Below, piece after piece: positions 9,147 through 18,265 of a DNA stretch of 64,000 nucleotides. Numbering within the stretch: position 1 is the stretch's first letter; every line of letters begins with the position of its first letter. The position numbers were made by a program, and so were the translations under genes. Origin of the DNA: Xanthomonas sp. 10-10 (GTDB taxonomy: Bacteria > Pseudomonadota > Gammaproteobacteria > Xanthomonadales > Xanthomonadaceae); assembly GCF_040182365.1 (NCBI RefSeq), contig NZ_CP144460.1, positions 3,100,001 through 3,164,000 of the forward strand, in the 5' to 3' direction. The notes beneath the pieces are model-generated. The model had not been told where the DNA came from and did no database searches. It worked only from the letters and a program-made list of their open reading frames with translations.

Positions 9147-10766
9147 CTATCGGCCCTCGCCCGTGGCGCACACCACCGCGTGCCCAGGCAAGCTCACGCG
9201 TCCATCCTCGATCACGCCCCGCTCCACCCCCGGGACATCGAGCTGTACCCATGCGCCTTCAGGCAGCGCAATCTCGGCAACAGCGGACGACAAATTGAAG
9301 GCCAACAGCATGACCTGGCCTGCATGCTCACGACGAAACATCAGCACCGGCTCGGCGGTGTCGTAGAACGTAATCGCTCCTTCGCACAAGGCCGGCATGC
9401 GCCTGCGCCAGGCAAGAAACGCACGCACCGCGCTCAACACCGACTGCGCATCGCCCTGCTGCACACTTACCGCGGCCAGGCGATGCGGCTCGGCCAACGG
9501 CAGCCAAGGCTTGCCACTGGTGAAACCCGCTGACGGCGCATCGGTCCACGGCATCGGCGTGCGGCACCCGTCGCGCCCCTTGAAGGTTGGCCAGAACGTG
9601 ATGCCATATGGATCCTGCAGATCCTCGAACACCACATCCGCCTCGCCCAGCCCAAGCTCCTCGCCCTGGTACAGGCAGACCGAACCACGCAGCGAACACA
9701 GCAGCGCCACCACCATCCGCGCCAATGCGGGCGACGCATCTTCGCCGCCCCAACGCGTCACCGCACGCACCACGTCATGATTGGAAATCGCCCAGCACGG
9801 CCAGCCTTCCAGCATGGTCGCCTCGAGCCGGCTGACCGTCTCACGAATATACGCAGCGCTGTAATCCTGCACCAACAGCTCGAAGCTGTAGCCCATGTGC
9901 AAACGGCCCTTGGCGGTGTACTCGGCCGTGGTCACCAGCGAATCTTCTGAAGAAATCTCGCCCAGGCTCACCGAATTCGGATAGCGATCGAGCAACGCGC
10001 GCAGGCGCTCCAGGAACGGCAGATTTTCCGGCTGCGTGTTGTTGAAGTAGTGGTATTGGTACGCGTACGGATTGTCCGCACTGAAGCCACGCCCCACCCG
10101 CTTGTCTGCCGGCTTGGCCGGGTTGTCGCGCAGCTGCGCATCGTGGAAGCAGAAGTTGATCGCATCCAGACGGAAGCCATCGACCCCGCGATCCAGCCAG
10201 AACCGCACATTGTCCAGGGTCGCCTGCTGCACATCGGTGTTGTGGAAATTGAGATCCGGCTGATCCACCAAAAAGTTATGCAGGTAGTACTGCTCGCGCC
10301 GCGGCTCCCACTGCCACGCCACCCCGCCGAAGATCGATAGCCAATTATTGGGCGGCGTGCCGTCCTCGCGCGGATCGGCCCACACGTACCAGTCCGCCTT
10401 TGCGTTGGTCTTGTCCTGCCGGCTCTCCTGAAACCACGCATGTTCGATCGAGGTATGGCTCAGCACCTGGTCGATCATCACCTTCAGCCCGAGCGCATGC
10501 GCCTTGTCAAGCAGGCGATCGAAATCTTCCAGCGTGCCGAACAGCGGATCCACCGCCCGGTAGTCCGCGATGTCATAGCCGAAATCGGCCATCGGTGACT
10601 TGAAGAACGGCGAGATCCAGATCGCATCCACGCCCAAGCCGGCGATGTAGTCGAGCTTGGCGATGATGCCCGGCAGATCGCCCACCCCGTCGCCATTGGA
10701 ATCCAGAAAACTCCGCGGATAGATCTGATAGATGACGGCCCCGCGCCACCATGGTGTCTGCGACAT
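9147..10766 (-). CDS. xgtA: GH13 alpha-glucosidase (XgtA type), cytoplasmic
   Basis: 539-residue alpha-glucosidase without a signal peptide, so a cytoplasmic enzyme that splits imported maltose and short maltodextrins. All four GH13 conserved regions are visible: DQVLSH (about 99-104), GFRLDAIN with nucleophile Asp201, LGEISSED with acid/base Glu270, and AISNHDVVR with the transition-state Asp. Length and these positions match XgtA of Xanthomonas campestris, known for maltose hydrolysis and glucosyl transfer. The ATG at 10766 follows GGGAGGGGCGTAC, the same strong ribosome-binding site used by the GH97 and receptor genes. It is a monocistronic unit with its own operator 91 bases upstream and a strong terminator. 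Confidence 0.92.
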   Translation of the reverse strand: MSQTPWWRGAVIYQIYPRSFLDSNGDGVGDLPGIIAKLDYIAGLGVDAIWISPFFKSPMADFGYDIADYRAVDPLFGTLEDFDRLLDKAHALGLKVMIDQVLSHTSIEHAWFQESRQDKTNAKADWYVWADPREDGTPPNNWLSIFGGVAWQWEPRREQYYLHNFLVDQPDLNFHNTDVQQATLDNVRFWLDRGVDGFRLDAINFCFHDAQLRDNPAKPADKRVGRGFSADNPYAYQYHYFNNTQPENLPFLERLRALLDRYPNSVSLGEISSEDSLVTTAEYTAKGRLHMGYSFELLVQDYSAAYIRETVSRLEATMLEGWPCWAISNHDVVRAVTRWGGEDASPALARMVVALLCSLRGSVCLYQGEELGLGEADVVFEDLQDPYGITFWPTFKGRDGCRTPMPWTDAPSAGFTSGKPWLPLAEPHRLAAVSVQQGDAQSVLSAVRAFLAWRRRMPALCEGAITFYDTAEPVLMFRREHAGQVMLLAFNLSSAVAEIALPEGAWVQLDVPGVERGVIEDGRVSLPGHAVVCATGEGR

Positions 10767-10856
10767 GTACGCCCCTCCCGGGCCAATGCGGGCGCGAGAA
10801 TGAGCGCCCTGCCAAGGTTGCTAGCGTAGCTCCGCACAACTCTAAGAGCGCACATG

Positions 10857-10872
10857 TGCATACGTATTCATG
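10857..10872 (+). promoter_or_regulatory. Putative LacI-type operator, maltose copy 3
   Basis: TGCATACGTATTCATG, identical over 16 bases to the site at 3111, lies 91 bases upstream of the minus-strand xgtA start. The remainder of the 10767-11067 gap is A-rich and has no supported gene; it ends with the hairpin at 11031. Confidence 0.65.
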
Positions 10873-11030
10873 TCATCTAAAAATACGCTATCAAAATCCC
10901 AAAACCCCTCTGAACTCTAATATTCGAGGTAGCAAAGCATGTCGCGCCAAAAAAAATCCAGATAATGCGGAATCGAAACCGATAGATCCCTAAAGCTACA
11001 AAAATCCGCGAAAACAGATGGCATTTAGCC

Positions 11031-11062
11031 GGTGCATGGCACGCATACGCGGGCCATGCACC
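11031..11062 (-). terminator. Hairpin after virB4, possible terminator
   Basis: GGTGCATGGC (11031-11040) pairs perfectly with GCCATGCACC (11053-11062) around a 12-base loop, 5 bases beyond the virB4 stop. On the minus strand the following bases are GGCTAAATGCC, so there is no T run; this may protect the 3' end rather than terminate on its own. Confidence 0.45.
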
Positions 11063-11067
11063 GCATG

Positions 11068-13524
11068 CTAGGCATGATCTTCCGCTTGCTTATCAGCACT
11101 CGATTTCCGTCTACCGGAACCTTTACGGTTTGCATAAAACTCTTCCAACCATTGCTCGGGCGTCAACTGATCGACGCTAACACCAAGCTTGTTGGCTTGT
11201 CGCGACAAAACCTGCTGCATAATCTCAATATTATCAGTCGACGACGAAATCACTGAAAGCGCGTCATCCATTCCACGCAGATTGAGCTGACATACAGCGG
11301 ACGCATGACCTTGCTTCACTAAAAAGCAACGCGAACGTTCATCAAGGGACACCACCACCTGATATTCCGCGTCAGTAAGCTTAAGCCCTTCCATGTAATC
11401 GTCACGACTGGCATTTGGGTTAGGCAGCAATATCATTGTCGCCGTCTGCTCAATCAAAGCTGCCGCAATATCACTGGCCAACGCATCCTCAGGGCTCTGC
11501 GTCGCAAAAATGCCCATGCCATTCTGCTTTCTGATGGTCTTCTGCTTGTTCTTTGCAAACTCTTTCAAGCCACCCTTGCCATCCAGAATTTTCCAGAACT
11601 CATCCATAACATAGATCAGCGGGCGCCCATCGATCAAAGACTCCAGGCGATGCAGTAAATAATTAATCACTGGCACACGCACTTCAGCATTATCAATCAC
11701 ATCGGTATAGTCAAAGCCGATGATGGAGGCCCTTTGAAGATCGACTGTGTCCACTGGATTATCGAACACCCAGCCCAGCGAATTCCCTGCCGTCCAGCGC
11801 CGCAGTCTTGCATAAAGCCCATCGTCCCCCATATTAGGCAGGCTTTTGCGGAAATTACTCATGCTGCGCAGATGCATCGGAGTGTCCAACATGCCCTCCA
11901 CAGCACGAAAAATATCCTCCTCTTCGCGCGAGCTGTATTCTACCTTACCGCCCAACACCTTGATGAGCTCTGAAAGAAACTGCGTATTCGCTTCGTTTCT
12001 CTCGCATTGAAAAGGGTTGAATCCAGTGGGAGCGCCATTTTCAAGCGCCAGATAATTACCTCCACAAGCACGCACGAATATCTCGGCCCCACGATCCTTG
12101 TCGAAGAAAAATATCGTGGGTATAGGATCAAATTTTTGCACTTGACTCAACAAAAAGTTGATTAGCGCCGTTTTACCTGTACCGGACTTTCCAATCACCA
12201 TCGTATTGGCGATAGCTTTCTCACCCAGAGAATTTTCTGCAGGATGTGTGGCATGAAAATTAAAGTAGTAAGGCTGACCATTGGTGGTCTGCAGCGTCGT
12301 AACGCATTCGCCCCAAGGATTATTGTTCTGCTTCCCCTGGGCAAAGTTATGCAGAGGAGAAAGCCCAAGGAAATTAAGAGAACTGAGATTCGCGATACGC
12401 GTACGGAAGCGCCAGTTTCCCGGCAGCTGGGCATAGAAAGAGGATGCTACCGCCAGATCTTCCTTAGATGAGACAAAGCCTGCATTAGACAACTCGGCCC
12501 TGGTCGTTGCTATCTGCCGTGCCAACTTTTCCTGGCTATCAGCGTAAATCGCAATAGTGAAGTGATATTCACCCAGAACGAAATTTCCCGAAGCAACGTC
12601 GTCCATTGCCACGTCCAAATCACGAATCTGGCTTGAAGACTTGTCACCTGACGAAATCATCATCCCTTTGGTTCGCTCAAGCACCTTAAGTGCATCGTGG
12701 CGACCGACCGGACTAAAAGAATGGGTTACAACATATTCAAAATCAAGATATTTTAAACCATTCAGAATTCCCGGATATGTACCATCCGAATATTCCTTAA
12801 CGTTCAAGATAGCACCAAAATGATTAATCCCATCCGGTGTACGGATGACAAAATCACCTGTCTTGTTTGCAAACATATGTTTACTAACAGGCAAATACGC
12901 TTGTACCGGGGCCTGCAATACCGGAACGGGCTCGTCAATTCTATTTAGCAGATAACCTAGAAACTCTAAAGTCTCTGAAAAAACAACTCCATTTTTAGCC
13001 TCATACATACCCAAACGATAAGGCGAATAATCTTTCAGCACAGCCTCGACATTCGTGGCCAGCTCGATCACTTTCGCCACTGCTTGATCTTCTTCCGACT
13101 TGAGCCGCTCAGGGTCTGCTGATTTTTCTACTAGGCGCCGCCCGGTGACTACAGGACGGTAGATCATGCTGAAATAGAGCTCGTTTTGCATGATCTTTTG
13201 CGAAGACAGTGCCGCATAGTACTCGTCAGACAACGCCTGATTAAACGACTGCTTGAAGCGACTGCCGTTGCCGATCTTACGACGCCGTCGGACATCGTGA
13301 ACCCAAAACGCAACGTTGGCAAAATCAGGCGCACGTAAAGTCTGCAACAACCGATTAAAGGTGTTATGCCGTTGCTCAAGCTCGAACTCATCCCTGCCGA
13401 CAAATGGCAAACCGGCGAGATGCCAGATCAAAAGATAATCGCCACCAGTTGTCTTCAGCACCGAAGGTGCCACGTGTGTCGAAATAGATACAAACTCACT
13501 GATTGGACTATCTGGGCTGAACAT
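11068..13524 (-). CDS. virB4: VirB4 ATPase of the X-T4SS
   Basis: 818-residue cytoplasmic ATPase that powers assembly and substrate transfer in the VirB/VirD4 machine. The N-terminal half carries the VirB4/CagE domain. Walker A is GKSGTGKT (about 445-452), and LIYVMDEFWKIL downstream contains Walker B. The ending QAEDHA appears natural, not truncated. It is the last intact gene of the cluster and the only one separated from its upstream neighbour virB3 by a strong hairpin (13570-13606). Bases here are clearly richer in A and T than in the flanking maltose and uvrB genes. In the Xanthomonas citri cluster further genes (virB5, virB6, effector/immunity genes) follow virB4; they are missing here. 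Confidence 0.93.
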   Translation of the reverse strand: MFSPDSPISEFVSISTHVAPSVLKTTGGDYLLIWHLAGLPFVGRDEFELEQRHNTFNRLLQTLRAPDFANVAFWVHDVRRRRKIGNGSRFKQSFNQALSDEYYAALSSQKIMQNELYFSMIYRPVVTGRRLVEKSADPERLKSEEDQAVAKVIELATNVEAVLKDYSPYRLGMYEAKNGVVFSETLEFLGYLLNRIDEPVPVLQAPVQAYLPVSKHMFANKTGDFVIRTPDGINHFGAILNVKEYSDGTYPGILNGLKYLDFEYVVTHSFSPVGRHDALKVLERTKGMMISSGDKSSSQIRDLDVAMDDVASGNFVLGEYHFTIAIYADSQEKLARQIATTRAELSNAGFVSSKEDLAVASSFYAQLPGNWRFRTRIANLSSLNFLGLSPLHNFAQGKQNNNPWGECVTTLQTTNGQPYYFNFHATHPAENSLGEKAIANTMVIGKSGTGKTALINFLLSQVQKFDPIPTIFFFDKDRGAEIFVRACGGNYLALENGAPTGFNPFQCERNEANTQFLSELIKVLGGKVEYSSREEEDIFRAVEGMLDTPMHLRSMSNFRKSLPNMGDDGLYARLRRWTAGNSLGWVFDNPVDTVDLQRASIIGFDYTDVIDNAEVRVPVINYLLHRLESLIDGRPLIYVMDEFWKILDGKGGLKEFAKNKQKTIRKQNGMGIFATQSPEDALASDIAAALIEQTATMILLPNPNASRDDYMEGLKLTDAEYQVVVSLDERSRCFLVKQGHASAVCQLNLRGMDDALSVISSSTDNIEIMQQVLSRQANKLGVSVDQLTPEQWLEEFYANRKGSGRRKSSADKQAEDHA

Positions 13525-13569
13525 GGCAATACCAATAAGAAGGATTCACTGCAAGACTAGGCTCTGAAA

Positions 13570-13606
13570 GACCAACCCCATGCAGATTCAGTGCATGGGG
13601 TTGGTC
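13570..13606 (-). promoter_or_regulatory. 15-bp hairpin between virB3 and virB4
   Basis: GACCAACCCCATGCA (13570-13584) and TGCATGGGGTTGGTC (13592-13606) form a perfect 15-bp stem with loop GATTCAG. On the minus strand the stem is followed by TTTCAGAG, too weak for a canonical U tract. It occupies most of the 99-base gap. It could be a partial terminator or an RNA-processing site that sets virB4 expression below that of the upstream genes. Confidence 0.6.
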
Positions 13607-13623
13607 GAGTTATCGCCTGTACG

Positions 13624-13932
13624 CTAAGGCTTCCCGGGGGGATTTTTACGATATTCGTTTGGACTAAACACCCACATTCCTGAATAACGCTGCAGATTAC
13701 GAACGCGAAATCGAAATAACCATCTCAACGCCAGCAACCTGAAAATCATCTCATCGCGCTTTGCCATCTGCTGCATTATAAAAATGAATACAGGAATGGT
13801 CAGGAGATACCACAGATTGAGATACATGCCCATCATCAGGCCTCCACCGGCGCCAATGAAAAAGGGGATGTATGGAACCCCCAAGAACATTGCAGGGCGG
13901 GTGCACCCGCGAAAGAGCACGTCTTTATGCAT
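13624..13932 (-). CDS. virB3: VirB3 inner-membrane protein
   Basis: 102-residue small inner-membrane T4SS protein. I chose the ATG at 13932 (MHKDVLFRGCTRPAMFLGVP), the standard VirB3 beginning, rather than an upstream in-frame start inside virB2. Two hydrophobic segments, YIPFFIGAGGGLMMGMYLNL and the following WYLLTIPVFIFIM, fit the two-helix topology. The start overlaps the virB2 stop by 8 bases, implying coupled translation. VirB3 partners VirB4 at the inner membrane. Confidence 0.88.
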   Translation of the reverse strand: MHKDVLFRGCTRPAMFLGVPYIPFFIGAGGGLMMGMYLNLWYLLTIPVFIFIMQQMAKRDEMIFRLLALRWLFRFRVRNLQRYSGMWVFSPNEYRKNPPGKP

Positions 13933-14329
13933 AATGATGCAGCGCTTGGAGTAGCGCCATTGCCGATTCACCCTGGCACTGGCTGTCGCGCTTACCGATA
14001 ACCATGTTAGCAATCTGTCCCGCAGCGCCAATCAAGACACCGCCGATAAGAATTGGAGAGACTTCCGAAATTCGCTTATGAGCAAACGCGATCTGGTAAC
14101 CGGCCACAATCACGGCGATCGTTACGACAGCTACAGAACCCATGGTGAGCAGCGAATTTACATTATCGAGAAATCCACAGACTTTTTCGTCAGTCTTTGC
14201 CAGATCGCCTACTTGCGCACCGGCGCCACCGGCAACGAATAGAGCTGAAGTGAAAACCAAAGCTTTCAATGCCTGAATACCGACCATCTTAGCGTCGGCG
14301 ACCAACTGCTTGTTATTCATCATTTGCAT
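13925..14329 (-). CDS. virB2: VirB2 major pilin
   Basis: 134-residue T4SS pilin subunit. The ATG at 14329 is preceded by AAAGGAG. A long signal segment ends around VAGGAGA^Q (about residue 38). Two hydrophobic helices follow, VNSLLTMGSVAVVTIAVIVA and SPILIGGVLIGAAGQIANMV, as in VirB2/TrbC pilins. Two cysteines (in KVCGF and SQCQG) could form a disulphide. It overlaps virB3 and follows virB1 in the canonical order 1-2-3-4. Confidence 0.9.
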   Translation of the reverse strand: MQMMNNKQLVADAKMVGIQALKALVFTSALFVAGGAGAQVGDLAKTDEKVCGFLDNVNSLLTMGSVAVVTIAVIVAGYQIAFAHKRISEVSPILIGGVLIGAAGQIANMVIGKRDSQCQGESAMALLQALHHYA

Positions 14330-14387
14330 TTTCTATCTCCTTTAAACAGGGGGGCTTGCAGCCGTCCTATGGCAACATTCTTCCTTG

Positions 14388-15224
14388 TTAAAACACGAAA
14401 GCACTATCCACTGGAACTTGCCTCTGAAGCTGCGGATTGGTGGGCGCAGCAGATGGGGACCCGGCACTCAACGTAACCGACTGAGATGGCGCAACAGCCG
14501 GGACAGCAACTCCACGCCCTTGGCCCGTTGCCTTAATTATATAAAGGTCGTTGGGTTCAGTCGGCGTGACGGGCGTCGGACCATTTGTACTTGCAAGGGC
14601 TGAGGAATTTTCGAGTGGAGCCGCAGGTTGCGAATTCACCTGTGGCGACTGTGCCATGCCCTGCACTCGCCTAGAAACAATTGCATCGGCCAATTCTGCT
14701 GCTGCCTGACGCAACGGACTCCTGACACCAACCTTGATTGGTTGATTAGGAATAACTCCGATCGGCTCGACGTTATCTACCCGTGCCGCCGACTGCCGAA
14801 TGGATGCATAAATTTTTTGTACATACCCATGCTTAAACCCCGTCTCGAAATTACCGGAGTAATAGCAGCTGAAAGACTTGCCCCAGTTAGCACCTGACCG
14901 AGAATGGCATTCTGCAAGGATCCTCGAAGCAGCCACGAGGTTTGGACATTTTTCAAAAGCCATTTCGTAACTGGTCAAGCCATACTTCACTAAATTATAG
15001 CGATTCACTTGGCCAAGCCCGAGAGAAAAGTTGTATCCCTTTTGCTCCAGCATTTTTGCCGTGGCAACTGCTTCTTGCAGCCCTCTCGGCTCACGAACAA
15101 GTCTCCCACCGACCACGCCAATTGCGTAAGGATTCCGCGAAGACTCCACACGGACGACATGCTGCATCACCTCGCCGGGGACAGCTAGTCCGGTGCAGCC
15201 CATTAGTTCCATACCTGGCAACAT
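14388..15224 (-). CDS. virB1: VirB1 lytic transglycosylase
   Basis: 278-residue periplasmic murein hydrolase that opens peptidoglycan for the secretion channel. An SLT-type domain covers about residues 15-150: catalytic Glu27 in VVRVESSRNPYAIGV, then SLGLGQVNRYNL and the CYYSGNF motif. No clear signal peptide is seen at the N-terminus. The C-terminal ~120 residues are low-complexity, rich in Pro, Ser and Ala, probably a flexible linker to the core complex. It lies 40 bases downstream of virB11. Confidence 0.9.
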   Translation of the reverse strand: MLPGMELMGCTGLAVPGEVMQHVVRVESSRNPYAIGVVGGRLVREPRGLQEAVATAKMLEQKGYNFSLGLGQVNRYNLVKYGLTSYEMAFEKCPNLVAASRILAECHSRSGANWGKSFSCYYSGNFETGFKHGYVQKIYASIRQSAARVDNVEPIGVIPNQPIKVGVRSPLRQAAAELADAIVSRRVQGMAQSPQVNSQPAAPLENSSALASTNGPTPVTPTEPNDLYIIKATGQGRGVAVPAVAPSQSVTLSAGSPSAAPTNPQLQRQVPVDSAFVF

Positions 15225-15264
15225 AGCGGCTCCTTAAACAAGATCAATAGCGATAGACGACAAC

Positions 15265-16323
15265 TCAACCACCACGCAAGGTTCGAATTGGATCAAAGTC
15301 AATACCAGTGATGTAGCGCCGTCCCGCATGCGCTTTGATATGCACTACTATATCAATGGTCATACGCAGCAGACGTTTTATCACTTCAAATTCTAACCCA
15401 GAACCTTCGTTAGAGGCTTTGACCATAAGCGCAAGTTGGTCCCAGGTTTGCTCAACGCTACCAGCATGGCAACTGGTGATTGAGCCAGGGTGGCCAGACG
15501 CACAATTACGAATAAAATAGAACGATTCATCGCCTCGCAACTCAGCTAATATGATTCGATCGGGCTTCATTCGAAGGCAGGCCTCCATGCAGCTTTTAGC
15601 TGTCACGTTACTCGCGCTCTGCCCGCCCTTAGAATATAAGAGATGAACGGAGTTAGGCTGACTTATGAAAAGTTCTCTTGCGTCCTCAATGGTAACAAGT
15701 CTCTCTTCATTTGGAATGTGGTTAACGAGAGCCTTCATGAACGTGGTTTTACCACTGCCTGTCGCGCCCGCAACAACAACATTTTTCTTGTAGAGAACAG
15801 ATTTTTTGAAAAACTCAGAGTAATCTCTGTTACGGCGTAGCTCCAGCAATTCGCGATCTTGATCGCTAACGTCAGCAGCCTGCTCTAGTACTTGATCAAA
15901 AAATCCATCGTGTTTGTATTGCTCCAAAGTCTTGGTGTGCTTTGAGGGCAGACGGATGGTAATCGAAACTTTTCCAGCGTCACAAGCAGGTGGAATTACA
16001 AATTGCGCACGCTGCCCCGTTGGAAAAGTCAATGAAACAACAGGGTCAGCGTCCGTGATCCGCTGACCGGTGTTGCTTTCATTAACAACCGCAGTGCAGA
16101 ACTGCCTTGCACGATCAAATGTCAGTGAAGGCACATCTACACGCTGCCAGCCATTGATGGTCTCGAGATACAGCTCGCCCGGACGATTGATGCAAATTTC
16201 AGTGACCTCCGGAGAGTTCAAGTAATCCAAAATTCCCAAGACGGAATACTGATAATCCAGAAAATCATTCGAGATTTTTGCGAGTGGTGAGTCTTCAATC
16301 GTCACGGCGTAACCTTCGTTCAC
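15265..16323 (-). CDS. virB11: VirB11 hexameric ATPase
   Basis: 352-residue traffic ATPase of the T4SS inner-membrane face. Walker A GATGSGKT is at 186-193, the Asp box at TIEDAREL (211-218), Walker B at RIILAELRG (256-264) and the His box SGHPGSITSCHA at 276-287. The start is GTG at 16323, overlapping the virB10 stop as GTGA. Full length for the family. It switches with VirD4 and VirB4 between pilus assembly and substrate transfer. Confidence 0.95.
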   Translation of the reverse strand: MNEGYAVTIEDSPLAKISNDFLDYQYSVLGILDYLNSPEVTEICINRPGELYLETINGWQRVDVPSLTFDRARQFCTAVVNESNTGQRITDADPVVSLTFPTGQRAQFVIPPACDAGKVSITIRLPSKHTKTLEQYKHDGFFDQVLEQAADVSDQDRELLELRRNRDYSEFFKKSVLYKKNVVVAGATGSGKTTFMKALVNHIPNEERLVTIEDARELFISQPNSVHLLYSKGGQSASNVTAKSCMEACLRMKPDRIILAELRGDESFYFIRNCASGHPGSITSCHAGSVEQTWDQLALMVKASNEGSGLEFEVIKRLLRMTIDIVVHIKAHAGRRYITGIDFDPIRTLRGG

Positions 16324-17501
16324 TTTGGCAGCACAGCCGAAAAATCAACATCTTTGGCCACATACACATTCAGTACGGTGCCCTGATTGATTGTCACCGT
16401 CGATGGACGACGGCCGGATTTTGCCACTGCTTGCTCGGCAATATCCTGAATGCTGCGCGCAGTATTACTCTCGAATGGCTGCTGAGTGATCACTCCGCTA
16501 CCTACTCCGACCGTTGTCGTCTGGGGGCCGTATTCTGCCGCAGCATATTTAAATGCATCACTCAGCATACTAATGAACAACGCAGAGGCTATTTTATTTC
16601 CCCAATGTGCATCATATTGGCCCGGATGCCCCGCGCTGCCAAGGTTATCGATGCCTGGCCCCTCCAGCATTACATCAATACCCGTGGGCGTTGTGATACG
16701 ATCCCAAACCACCTGCATGCGAGGCGAAGTCGGCTCCTTGGCAGCATATTGGCCCAACATCTTTGACCCCTTCGGCAGCAGGAGTTTATGGCCGTTTATT
16801 GAATAAACAGGCTCGGTAACAATGCAGGACGTAAAGCCATCAAAGTCACTGATGATGCGGGTTTCCAGTATGCAACGAATATATGTCCCTCGGACAAGCA
16901 GACCATCGGGATTACTAATCGGCTTTGCCAGCGTAATTTGCTTATCTAGTTGATCTTCAGGAGTTCTTGCAGCGCTAGCACCGCTTGCAGGTCGCAAATC
17001 AGCATCAGCACCCTGTTCTGCAAGAATGCGCCGCTCCAGAAGCGTGGGACCACGTTCCCGCTCAGGAGCGACAACAGGAGGGGGGGCATCGTTATACTCA
17101 GGCGGCTCACTCGGGAGCGCCAGCGGACTCTGCTGCTGGACGAGCGGCACTGGTTCTGGCGCGGTTGGTGCACCCAAGTTTTGAGGCAGAGCTGGCGCAA
17201 TAACGGTTTCTGCGCGAGGCTTCACCACTTCTGGTTTTTCTGAGTTACGCGATACCAGCCAAAAAATGGCGAGTACTAGGAGCAACGCGATGCCAGCCAA
17301 GAACATCAAAGCTTTGCGATTAAGCCGCTTCATGTCATTAGATTGCAAAACAGGTTCGTTTGCATCTAGGTCTGGGGATTCGGCGGACCGATGACGTGCA
17401 AAATAGGGATTACTGCCATGCTCGTCGTGTTCAGAACGCGACTGCGCATCCATTTCTCCGGGAATGCGCTCATCAGAATTATTTGGAGGGTTTGAGTTCA
17501 C
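16320..17501 (-). CDS. virB10: VirB10 core-complex protein
   Basis: 393-residue protein spanning both membranes. Residues 1-62 are cytoplasmic and hydrophilic, about 64-84 (KALMFLAGIALLLVLAIFWL) form the inner-membrane helix, 85-150 are Pro-rich periplasmic linker, and the C-terminal TrbI/VirB10 barrel domain starts near ISNPDGLLVRGTYIRC. The antenna region that forms the outer-membrane pore is within SALFISMLSDAFKYAAAEYG. GTG start overlaps the virB9 stop (GTGA). Confidence 0.94.
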   Translation of the reverse strand: MNSNPPNNSDERIPGEMDAQSRSEHDEHGSNPYFARHRSAESPDLDANEPVLQSNDMKRLNRKALMFLAGIALLLVLAIFWLVSRNSEKPEVVKPRAETVIAPALPQNLGAPTAPEPVPLVQQQSPLALPSEPPEYNDAPPPVVAPERERGPTLLERRILAEQGADADLRPASGASAARTPEDQLDKQITLAKPISNPDGLLVRGTYIRCILETRIISDFDGFTSCIVTEPVYSINGHKLLLPKGSKMLGQYAAKEPTSPRMQVVWDRITTPTGIDVMLEGPGIDNLGSAGHPGQYDAHWGNKIASALFISMLSDAFKYAAAEYGPQTTTVGVGSGVITQQPFESNTARSIQDIAEQAVAKSGRRPSTVTINQGTVLNVYVAKDVDFSAVLPK

Positions 17502-18265
17502 TTTTGCTTATTCCTTCGCAGACCTACCACATTGCTCCCGTGGCGCACTACCAGATATGGGTAGGTGCCGTGCACGATCAATGTATTCCCCTCAACCGTC
17601 GTGTTGACCAAGAAATCCTCACTATGCTCTTTCTCGCGGCCAAAGACTGCCGGAAAATTTCCGGTAGGAAAACGCGTCAAATCCATATTTATGTAGGTAA
17701 ACTTGCCGTCGTCATACACCCGACTCGGGATCAACCACGATTTCTTAGTGCGCGTCGAATAGTCGTAATCATAATAATAACGACGATCCTTGAGGATCTT
17801 TGCATTCAACTGCGGCCCATCTTTTGCAGCAATCAGATCCTCGGCACCATTGAAGCTCGTGTCCTTGGGATAAGTGAAGACAATTTTGTACTGAACACCG
17901 GCCTGTTTGGCTTGTTCCAGGCGCTGCCAATCAGTTGCGACGACCTTCAGCTCCAGAATGTATGAATGGGTTGCGGTACGAATCATCATATTCGTATCGA
18001 CATCGACATTCTTCGGCTTTAAGTAAAAAACATTTTCGCGACGCGTCAGCTCCCATCCACCAGTAAAACCCGTACTGTAATCGAGGATTTTCTCATTGGG
18101 GCTGAGTTCAATCTGGGTAGTAATACCCAGACCCGTACGAACTTGGTATATTCGATCCGACTCATACTCATATTCTTGTACCACCTGCGCAGCGACAGGG
18201 AAGGCGCATAACCCAAGAGGAAGCAACGCTAGTAGCGCCATTTTGTATCGGCTAAAGAGTTTCAT
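17498..18265 (-). CDS. virB9: VirB9 core-complex protein
   Basis: 255-residue periplasmic/outer-membrane ring component. Signal peptide: MKLFSRYKMALLALLPLGLCAFPVAAQ. The N-terminal domain includes RTGLGITTQIELSPNEKI and the C-terminal domain, which binds VirB7, includes PSRVYDDGKFTYINM. Start overlaps the virB8 stop (ATGA). Confidence 0.94.
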   Translation of the reverse strand: MKLFSRYKMALLALLPLGLCAFPVAAQVVQEYEYESDRIYQVRTGLGITTQIELSPNEKILDYSTGFTGGWELTRRENVFYLKPKNVDVDTNMMIRTATHSYILELKVVATDWQRLEQAKQAGVQYKIVFTYPKDTSFNGAEDLIAAKDGPQLNAKILKDRRYYYDYDYSTRTKKSWLIPSRVYDDGKFTYINMDLTRFPTGNFPAVFGREKEHSEDFLVNTTVEGNTLIVHGTYPYLVVRHGSNVVGLRRNKQK

